A DNA stretch of 64,000 nucleotides from Phoronis australis (lineage: Eukaryota > Phoronida > Phoronidae). Made by a program: the position numbers and the translations under genes. The stretch spans positions 376,952 through 440,951 of the forward strand of contig NMRA01000054.1 of assembly GCA_002633005.1 (NCBI GenBank), read 5' to 3'. Under the pieces are notes generated by a model that was not told where the DNA came from, did not search any database, and saw only the letters and a list, made by a program, of their open reading frames with translations. This document shows positions 54,901 through 64,000 of this stretch, one piece after another (positions within the stretch are counted from its first letter, which is position 1; every line of letters starts with the position of its first letter).

Positions 54901-55955
54901 ATATACACATTTGATATGCCTCAAGAGGAGGATATGAATTTGTGGGCAAATAACCACTCACAGCTCTGTTTGTTATGTGCTAGCCAACATATGCGCAGAG
55001 CCCAATGAGCGCTGTTTAAATGTTTCATGCAGTAAACCCATCAGCCAATCAGACAACAGGCTGAAGTCTTATCTGTGGTGCAGGATTGAATTTTAAGTGA
55101 TGTGCTAAATAGTGTTGCCTGTAATACCCTCAATCAGGATCAAGGCATTAAAAACAACAGGACATGACTGTTTTGTTGGGCAACTGTTTTGCTTGCATTT
55201 GTGGCAATTAGGGTTTCAGGCTCTGCAATTTGTCTGTGGCATTAGCCAGTTTTCTTTGATATGGGGAGAGAGGCCTCATGCCTCCTGATTCAATATAAAT
55301 ATTACTCTGAGTTTGTTTATTAACATTGAAGTGACCATAACACTGTTAGGTCCACTCAGCAGCTCAGTTGCTAATTTATTGCCATTGTAAAGCAGTGATG
55401 TTATTTGCCTTGTAATTCAGGAGTTATGACTTACTTAAACTGTGATAGTCTCTAAGTAAATAATTGGTGGTCTTTAAATGAAACATGTCACTGGTAAGTA
55501 TATAAACTAGCATGTTTTTGTGGATGAAAAGATTCTCACAGAAACAAGATTTAGTTTGCTTGTACGTTTTTGCAAAGTCAACACACTGTGGGTAATTTTA
55601 CTTTTCACTTATTTTGCGTGAACATAATTGCCAAAATTGTTTTGTATTTGTGAAATGCTGATTACCTTGGTGCTCAAAATAGAAAATTATCCAAATAATG
55701 TTATTTTTTGACATGTTTATGTTAACTGTTATTTTCTTAATCTTTATTTTAGTTGAGAATTTTGATGAAATAAAATTTCTCTTGTCTGCCATCCAACTCC
55801 GAAAAAGTAATGGTTTTCAAAGCACTGAATGTTGAAGTCATATAACCATAATGGTCTAATGCGCTGATATTTTTATAGCATTTAGAATAATTAGGGTTTT
55901 AGCTGCATCTTTGTTGTTGCTTTTATTTATGTGTGCTGACAGAGAAATAAGAAAA
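51992..55955. other. Gene-free AT-rich stretch
   Basis: Holds a short exact tandem (gagcctaagt, about 3 copies near 52243-52272). A 32-bp near-repeat occurs around 53640-53720 (caattcacactacaattt / caattcataggacaattt, each followed by attggaccactgaac). No genes recognised. Confidence 0.55.
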
Positions 55956-56362
55956 TTGTTGATTTACTGTCACCCCAAAACAATGTGTTGATTTAGTGTC
56001 ACCCCAAAACAATGTGTTGATTTACTGTCACCCAAAACAATGAGTTGATTTACTGTCACCTCAAAACAGTGTGTTGATTTACTGTCACCCCAAAACAATG
56101 TGTTGATTTACCATCACCCCAAAACAGTGTGTTGATTTACCGTCACCCCAAAACAGTGTGTTGATTTACCGTCACCCCAAAACCATGTGTTGATTTACTG
56201 TCACCCCAAAACTGTGTTGATTTACCGTCACCCCAAAACAGTGTGTTTATTTACCGTCACCCCAAAACAGTGTGTTCATTTACCGTCACCCCAAAACAGT
56301 GCGTTGATTTTCTGTCACCCAAAACAGTGTGTTGATTTACTGTCACCCCAAAACAATGTGTT
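55956..56362. repeat. Minisatellite, 14 copies of a 27-29-bp unit
   Basis: Unit ttgatttactgtcacccc plus aaaacartgtg. Fourteen gtcacc-like cores are spaced 26-29 bp, with substitutions (tactg/taccg) and one-base indels in the C and A runs. Confidence 0.96.
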
Positions 56363-58473
56363 ATTCTTAAGCTGATCAAACAACCAGGACTCTGTTTAAA
56401 ATTTTCTCGAGATATTTATGAAGATTTTCAGCTCCTACAATTCTGTTGTTTCAGAGGTTTACAAGGTCAGGATTTGACTCTTAAAATAGCAAGAAACTTA
56501 TGGTTCTCTTAAAAATAAATTTGTTGAAGCACAGAATGAGAAACTGACTATAATCTTTAGGCCCTTTCCCATTCAGTTAACTTTGCTACTACCAAAGTTT
56601 CGATGTTATCTGTAGTTAATTGAGAAGTTAGGCGTAAGTTTTCCCATCAGCTTCGGAGTTATAGTTCAGCAAAGTTATGGCAAGGCAGCACCAACATGAC
56701 CTTGGGTCACATGGTCTTGCTGTTTTTGACAGTGCTTGCCATCACAAATGGCAAGGACCTCTCCCTCTCCTCAGATGGAAAGTAAAACATCAACTTGACA
56801 AGGCAGCCAACAATTGCCATGTTGGGATGATGATGAAGTTATAGAAATTGACAAATTAAAAAATCTGACCCTTGACCAAGCGAACACTAAAGATTAAGTG
56901 ATTTTTTAATGTAAAGAGTCCTGCAAATATGTGGATTAATTGAAACAGAATGCTTATACCCCCAAAATAAAAATTATTAGAACAAAATATTAATATGTAG
57001 TAACCAGTCACTGTCCGCTGTTGGCAAAGGCAGGCAGTGACCCCTGCCGATAATTTTTGTGGCATCGTAGTTATAAATGTTCCCATTGTAGTGTCAACGC
57101 TTTACTGTTAAATCCATCTCTTTCCTGCGGAGTTAACTTGTGCTGTTAACTTCGATTTAAGACTGAAGTCAAGCGTGCCCAACCAAGGCTTCGACAACAC
57201 TGAAGCATCAGAGCCAGTAGCAAAGATCTTTTAGTTTGTGTCAATTTCAGTTTGTGATAAATGTTTTGTTTTGGGTTTTACTGTTAGTTATTAATGTAGT
57301 CTGCTTAATAATTCAAATAACACTCTCTTGGGATGGATAGCAGCTGTTCTATAACCAATGGCTTTTTAATTGAGTTCATCAAGACTTTCAGGATGGGGTC
57401 CTCTTGCATGGATTTTGGTCAGCCAGGCATCATCAATTGACATTTATTGTTGGGTTTGACTTGCATGAAGGGACAATACCAATAGGACGGGTTGAAATGT
57501 CGGAGAACAAATTATGGTATATGTTGAGAACCGTGCTTGGTTGTGACATACAAATGCAGCCTGGCTTGTGTTGAGTGCCACTGACGAGGGTAATACACCG
57601 TCACAAAGATCAGTGTTTAATTCTTCCCAAAAGTTAGAGGAAGCTGGTGAACAGCATTTTGCAACAGTTATAATCTTGTAAATCAAAGAATCTTTGAAAT
57701 ACTTCTGTGATCGTTGCAGAATTACCATATTTATGAATGTTCAAACCATTATGTGACCCATTTTTTGCTAAATGCTTTTTTGATTCTGCAGTTGTTTTTG
57801 TTGCTTGTATTAATTAAGGGTTGATGGAATAACTAGTGTTTTCTCAGAAGCAACACTTCAATGGTAAAACAAGTAGCATCCTGTTATATGTTTACGTATT
57901 GATGGCATTGTTTTGCTTTGCTAAAAGAGTTGGCCTTTTTATCACTTTCTGTGATTCTGCAAAGTACTGTTGGGTTTCTTTTGCAAAATTATTTTAATTC
58001 TTGTAACAAACACTTTTTGTTTCATCCAGTGATTAATTTTATGATCTGTTACTTGAAAAGCTCACATTCTACAAAAATTAAGTTGCGTTGGTAAATGTTT
58101 TCCACAACCAAGTCTTTGTTAGTCTGCCTGGGTAAAGTGAAAGCTTATTATGTCGTTTTACATCACTGATAATTCAGTTTAGCCGCTTTTACAGGAGAGA
58201 GTTGTCACCGTGTCAGTTGTCACGGCGCGACTTGCTCTAGTGTAGTCGCATTTACTCAGCATTAGATCGCAAAGTGGATCAGCATGCGCATGCTGGCATG
58301 AAAAATAGCAAACGTCCAAACCATGTGGAGTGCCAGTGGATCACGCTACTGTACAAGTGCATTAAAAGATGATCCCTTTCTGCCCTGCGCTAGTTGTATT
58401 AAGACGTGTAGCTGAAACTGGAGCAACTGATCGAGTGCGACTCTCTCTATCTCTCAAACCGGTGTCGAAAATG

Positions 58474-58474
<1 letters not shown>
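56363..58474. other. Gene-free AT-rich stretch
   Basis: No exon or repeat recognised. A 94-codon minus frame at 57444-57728 has no known similarity. Confidence 0.55.

Positions 58475-58555
<81 letters not shown>
58475..58555. repeat. (CA)n microsatellite, about 40 copies
   Basis: An uninterrupted dinucleotide tract of about 81 bp. It creates poly-TH and poly-CV frames that are not genes. Confidence 0.99.
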
Positions 58556-58557
<2 letters not shown>

Positions 58558-58717
58558 TTCTAAGTCAGCTGTCTTTCGTGTTAAGGCAACTATGGAGGGG
58601 TCAAACAATGCAGCACCTGGACTGTTTACTATGTTTAGCTGAATGGCTGTCATAATAGATGCCGCTTGCATTTTGCAAGTTTATTAATTAGCTAATTTTT
58701 TAGGTTTTAATATTTAG

Positions 58718-58856
58718 TCTAATGAAGTTATGTACAAGGACAAAACTAAAGTAGACCGGAAACAGGTCGAAGCATTCGTTCAAGATATTAAAAAATTTGG
58801 GAGTCTGAATGCATTGCCCTCTCCCTGTCTGACTGTGAATTGCACAACCATTGGTG
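58718..58856 (+). CDS. Uncertain coding exon, product unknown
   Basis: Acceptor aatatttag, donor gtacgt; 139 nt, open. It reads SNEVMYKDKTKVDRKQVEAF then VQDIKKFGSLNALPSPCL and TVNCTTIG. The composition looks protein-like (amphipathic helix, then two cysteines), richer than the flanks. I do not recognise the family and found no partner exon. Confidence 0.28.
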
Positions 58857-61733
58857 GTACGTTACAATTTAATGTTTAAAGGATTTTTATTATCAGGTAA
58901 TCGCATTGAAAATACAGCTATTTGTAGATGATGCTTTCTGGAAGTTTTACTTCAGAAGTTGAGCCTAGTACATGTTAATGGCGTTAATTCTTGTTTCATT
59001 TGTATTTAAGGTATATATGTATAAATATGTGTACTCATCTGTAATAATAAATGTATACATGTAAGAGTTTTATGACCCAGGTATTATGCTTTCTGTTGCT
59101 TTCTGGGCCTAAATCCAATTACTGTGCCATGTATTTTTCATTATTAACATTAAAAAGCACTGATAAGAGAAACTTCATCATGACAAACTGTTTTAATATC
59201 TTAAAATTTAAACGACTGAAATTGTTTGTGTTTTAGAACCATTTTACTTATGTGGCGCTTTAACATCAAAACACTGAAAATCAAGAAGACATACCATATC
59301 TCCCCTTTTACCCATGATTGACTGAGCTAATTGCGCGTCACAAAAACATGCCGGATGAATAAGACTGACTCAAGTAAGAATATTTTGAAGGAATATGCCC
59401 AGTACATTGCATACCAGTCCCCTGAACTGTTAAAACCAAGACATTTCCAACATCGCCATCTGATCCAGAGTCACTTGGATAAACTTGACAAACAAGCCTA
59501 TTGTGTTGGTACACCATGCTGTGGTAGTGAAGGGGTTAGACCTTTCAGTCACACAAAGGAATCAGCAGTTGAAAGTTGGTTTTTCTCTGTTAGAAGTTTT
59601 TTGGTGCAAAATACATGATATTTGTTGAACATCGTTCGGAAATAGTATTTTTTAAATAACAGGTAGCGTCAGGCTCACTGTTTATAACATAATTGCTGAA
59701 TTACGTGGGCATGTATCAGATGAATGCAGACAATGAGAAAACTGGACTATTAGTTTGCAAACTTTCTCCCCTTGCTATCACTGTCACACTGATAACGACA
59801 AGTCCCGAGTAACCTGATCGGCGAAATCGTGTACTTTAATCAGAGTTAGCTACTAAAAGTCATAATACTGTCTGCATATTTTTAAATAGTAATCTTCAAC
59901 ATTTCTTTACCTCAAAGTGACATCAAGGAGAGTGCAATTACCCGTTTAATGTATTATGGGTAAAGATATATAGATAATATAATGCAGATTAAAGTAACGT
60001 TTGCTGTTGTATGATGGGATTGTCACCAGGAACAATTGTTATTAGGTTAGTCACCACGCCCTGGCTGTGTTAACTGTCATGGTGATTATTGATTTCCCAA
60101 ACTCGCATGAAATCACCACCTAAAGTCTATTCTACTGATTAATTTCATCTTTATAATCTCGACAAGTTAACACCACTGGATCATGGTTGATCCGTAGCAG
60201 AAATCAATGACTGGACACGCGTCATTGTTAGTTTTTTAATTTACACAAACGTAATGTGTTGGCTCGAAGCTAATTTCAATGCTGAGTGTGAAATAAATTA
60301 TCGGCTATTGGGATGGCGTCTGCTCAGCGGTACCGTTTAATTAAAAGACAAATTTGACAACAATATTAACAAGAGATTTGGAGCCAAAATTTTTGCAAAT
60401 TATCATGGCAGCCAAATCAAAACTTCATTTCACCCTCTAAAGCTAACTAAAAATCAAGAATTGAATAAGATATTTTACTCTCAGGTAATCGGTATCTATT
60501 CCTTATTGTAATAAGATTACACATGAGTAGTTATGCACCAACAGATGTAGTAAGAGGTGACCAAGTGCATGATTACATTACGGTTAAATCTGCATGAATT
60601 TGTATTGGTCATGTCATGACAAGTGACATGGACCCTTAAGAGCCTCCCAAATCCACCCCCAAGTCTTGTCATTGATGTTATTGATAAGTTAGGACCACTT
60701 TTAGCTTGCATGTGTTTGTAGTCACTATGTAAATTACCAAACGAAATACATACTGAAATGCATACTTTAATCAAAAAAATTACATTTTGGCAATGCATCA
60801 TTTCAACTTGTCTGGCCTTCAAAATTTGAGTCAGTTTCAAGTTCAGTTATCAGCTAGAGTTAATGTTTTGATTACTGATTGGTAAATTTGTGGAACTTTT
60901 TGTTTTCACTTAGTAATTGTATCTCTCAGGATAACCTTATCCCCTGACAATGTCTGTATAGTCTTCATGGTAGTTCTTTTTCTGCCAAAAAGTAAAAATA
61001 AAACAGACCCTGTGGTTTGTTTATATCTATCACTACTATGTATGAACAAAACCGACTGCTGTCTTTCTTCAGAGCTGTATGCAGAGCTGGGTTTAGGCAT
61101 GCAGGACATTTATAAATGATCTTAAAAATGAGAAACTGAAAAATCTATGGGTTAGACATTGTATTCAATGCAGCAAGTCAGGTCTTCAATAGGTGCGCTG
61201 AAATTAATAACTACTGGGTACATATAGGTTAATTTATTGAATGGTTCTGCTGTTATTAGAAAAAATATCACTCTCTGGTTTCATCCTCAGGTGATATTTT
61301 TTCTAAAAACCATCTAGTTCTTAATACCCGGAACCAGTCAATAACCTATTAATCCCTAATTTTTCTGTGATATAAATAACACTTGCCATCTGGTAGAAAC
61401 CTTCAGTTCCTTCATGTTGATGCTTTTGGAACTACTTGTATGATGTCATAGGTAATCAGGTCAACACTAAGGACAACAAAAATATAGGAATATTTGTTGT
61501 GTGCTCTGTCCAAATGGTTAATAAATTCAGTGAAGTTAAGTTTACCAAGATTTGATGTTTTAAGGGAGGAGCCAGGCAAAAGATTGAAGTTTTGCCTATA
61601 TTGAAAAATAAATGTTTGAATGTTCCCTTTTTACGTCGAGTAATATTACACTCAAGTAATATGTCTCAGATGTTGAGTATCCTTGCGCATAACTTGTTTA
61701 TATACATGTTTTCATCTCTGGTTGTAGTGCACA
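58857..61733. other. Gene-free stretch with one small hairpin
   Basis: A 95-codon frame at 59331-59618 has some coding-like composition but no recognised similarity. A 16-bp inverted repeat with a 19-nt loop lies at 61256-61306. Confidence 0.5.
61256..61306. repeat. Small hairpin, 16-bp perfect stem
   Basis: ttagaaaaaatatcac (61256-61271) is complementary to 61291-61306, with a 19-nt loop. It is AT-rich; a chance palindrome is possible. Confidence 0.8.
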
Positions 61734-61789
61734 TGTCATGGCTTAGCGGTAACGTGTGCGCTTGCAAATTCAGAGACCCAAGCTCAAAT
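61734..61789 (+). mobile_element. tRNA-like sequence, probably a SINE head
   Basis: A box A-like word tggcttagcggt (61739-61750) is followed about 30 bases later by agctcaaat, which resembles the start of a box B. The spacing fits a tRNA-derived polymerase III promoter. The arms do not form a clean acceptor stem, so it is a tRNA pseudogene or SINE head rather than a working tRNA. A transposon interrupts it at 61790. Confidence 0.45.
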
Positions 61790-62381
61790 CAGGGCTTGGA
61801 ATTTTCCGCGGAAACGCGGATTTCCGCTTTTTTGAAATGTGCTTTCTGCTTTTTTTATAATATTTCCGCGTAAAAAAAATCGGATTTGATATGAAATTTC
61901 CGCGGCAAATTCCTTTCTTACCGCGGCGTTGCAGACGACGTTCACCTCGGAAAGCGGAAGTCTTTATGTTTCGGAGGAACGTAAATTGTCAACATTGCCG
62001 GGGCANNNNNNNNNNNNNNNNNNNNNNNNNNNNNNNNNNNNNNNNNNNNNNNNNNNNNNNNNNNNNNNNNNNNNNNNNNNNNNNNNNNNNNNNNNNNNNN
62101 NNNNNNNNNNNNNNNNNNNNNNNNNNNNNNNNNNNNNNNNNNNNNNNNNNNNNNNNNNNNNNNNNNNNNNNNNNNNNNNNNNNNNNNNNNNNNNNNNNNN
62201 NNNNNNNNNNNNNNNNNNNNNNNNNNNNNNNNNNNNNNNNNNNNNNNNNNNNNNNNTTTTTTAGTCCTTCCGATTTTTGTCGCGGAAAGGTTCACATTGA
62301 CCATTTCAAAGGCTGGTTATCGGGCATGATTTGGGCCGTAAAAGTTTCCGCGTTTTTTGTCATTGGTCATTCCAAGCCCTG
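61790..62381. mobile_element. Small TIR DNA transposon, hAT-like, partly unsequenced
   Basis: The ends are a 13-bp perfect inverted repeat (cagggcttggaat). It is flanked by a 6-bp direct duplication tcaaat (61784-61789 and 62382-62387). Both halves carry subterminal cgcggaaa/tttccgcg motifs. The middle 251 bases (62006-62256) are N. CAGGG ends suit hAT elements, though 8-bp duplications are more usual there. No coding sequence is visible. Confidence 0.75.
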
Positions 62382-62389
62382 TCAAATAC

Positions 62390-64000
62390 CTTGCAAGCCA
62401 ACTTTTGAATTTCCTGCCAAATCGATATGTCACTCTGTGACTGAAATGGTTATTAAATGGTCATATGTCTAGAAAAATCATAAGTGAGGGATAAATAACA
62501 TTATTCTCTGTAGTTATCCAGGAAAGCTCATCATTGTATCAGCTCTATTGGGCAGATGCTTAACAAATGAAGAATGATTATTTGTTTGTCCTTGTGAAGT
62601 CATGGCATTTACAATGGCACTTCTGGTGAGAGGCCTTTGTTGTCACAGCTGTGAAAAATGGTCTCAGTTCACCAGGGCAGATCGGACAAAATTATGTTAA
62701 AATCTCACCCATTTCGGACAAAACTGATTGCCAAAATTGATTTTTTAATTTTTCAAAGACATCTGTGAATTTACATATTTTTTTTTTAAATATTGTCCAT
62801 TAGTAGCTATGGTTACAGAGTTTGAACATGGGAACATGTTGTATATTTGTTATGATAAAAGTAAGAATATAAGATTTCACTTGTCTTACAGTAGTGGTTA
62901 TCCGAGTAATTAAGCCCTTGGGGAGTTTTGGGTATAATATTGTGTTACCTCCGTTTTATTTGGCACTGAAATAACTCCTGTGAATGATTGTGACTATAAA
63001 AGGTTCAAAAAAAGCTTACTTTTCTATATTTGAATGTACCCTTAGATTTAAATTGTTAAATGCAATTTTACATTTTATAAAATATTGTGCATAGAGCCAT
63101 CACGATTAACACCTGGTCTGATGATGTGTCCAGTGCTGCAATATGTTCACTGCGGAGTCCTTAGTGTCAGGCTTGAAGTAACGTTTTAAAATGGCAATAT
63201 AACTGGTTAATTGAACTACATGTTTTTACTAAGTGATCCATGATAGTTTATACCTAGCTATTGCAGCTTTGGTTGTTTCATTTAATTCATGTCATTATTG
63301 GAATTGATTGTCAGACTGAGTTAGGACCTGTGAAATATCATTTAATCGGACTCTTTACTTTGTTTCATTAACAAATCAAACCAACTTTATGTTAGGGCAA
63401 CAGGTATACCTGCATTGTGTCAATAAATTATTTAGCTATTACATAATGAAAAACACCAACATAAACAATTACTATATGGTTGCATAAGCAGATGCAGTTC
63501 TGGAAAAATTTGGTTGGTGAGTTGGTTTTATATTGACAAGGTTCACTGTTCTGTAGAGAAAGTTGGCATCAGCTGACTAGGAAATAATTGATTAACATCA
63601 ATAAGTTTTGAGAACGAAATATTAATCATTTTTGTTTGTCAGTCTGCCAAGAATTAACATTTGTTTTGTTCTTTATATTGTAAACAGCCTCTAGGATACA
63701 GAACAATCAATATGGGCATCACTGTTGATAGGCAATTGTCAGTCACTGGATGGTATGAGGAAGTTCTGCCTGATGTAGCAGCAATACACCTTGTTGGCAC
63801 ATGGTGACTGAGTAGTTACGTGGAAGTTTGATGCAAAAAGATTTCACGCTTTTTATAATTTTTTGCAACCATGATGTCATCAAATCGCCATTGTTGGGAT
63901 GATTGAAGTGATTCACATAAAAATGTTCAATGACTCAAAGTGTTGGTGAATGAAAGAAATTATGTTTTATCCATGTCCACCTACTAGTGGCCATCTTGGA
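62390..64000. other. Gene-free AT-rich end of window
   Basis: No exon, RNA gene or repeat structure recognised. In particular, no dynein AAA6 or C-terminal exon. Confidence 0.55.

Noticed and set aside
58362-58563. Poly-CV and poly-TH frames
   Set aside because: They are translations of the (CA)n tract.
61734-61789. A functional tRNA gene
   Set aside because: No closed acceptor stem, and the sequence is cut by a transposon in the T-arm region.
61891-62472. Long open frames across the N gap
   Set aside because: The frame is open only because N codons are not read as stops.

Overview
This is animal nuclear DNA: AT-rich, intron-rich, GT-AG spliced, and littered with degenerate transposons, minisatellites and a long CA repeat. 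The protein families and repeat types (CR1/L2-like LINE, Kolobok-like and hAT-like DNA transposons, a tRNA-like SINE head, a FMRFamide-type receptor) fit a bilaterian invertebrate, probably marine. I cannot name the phylum from the sequence. Three N tracts (27701-27714, 35875, 62006-62256) mark assembly junctions.

Region 1 (309-24230, + strand) is the middle of an axonemal dynein heavy chain gene. I joined 28 exons (4530 nt, 1510 codons, no stop, all junctions in phase with GT-AG sites). They run from the end of AAA2 through AAA3 (GPTGTGKT), AAA4 (GMGGSGRQS), the coiled-coil stalk with the microtubule-binding domain, and AAA5. The order and residues match DNAH1, the inner-arm dynein heavy chain, closely. 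Two of the exons are microexons of 36 and 27 nt. The introns hold minisatellites, a LINE fragment and a MITE-like inverted repeat. The 5' part of the gene lies upstream of the window. The 3' part (AAA6 and C-terminal domain) was not found anywhere downstream in it.

Region 2 (24231-38600) has no confident host gene. It contains a 1.58-kb Kolobok-like DNA transposon (25247-26827) with TTAA target duplications and 15-bp inverted ends, carrying a THAP-like reading frame and an oppositely oriented P2X7-like reading frame. It also has a perfect 56-bp inverted repeat (31176-31348) and a hAT-like gene fragment next to a single N with a 97-bp exact duplication.

Region 3 (38609-39904, - strand) is an intact single-exon class A GPCR of 431 residues, most like FMRFamide receptors. 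If the dynein gene really continues beyond the window, this receptor lies nested in a dynein intron of at least 39.8 kb.

Region 4 (39905-64000) is gene-poor. It has a Penelope/GIY-YIG-like tail fragment, a 14-copy minisatellite, a (CA)n tract, one uncertain exon, and a TIR transposon with a 6-bp target duplication inserted in the B-box-like part of a tRNA-like sequence.
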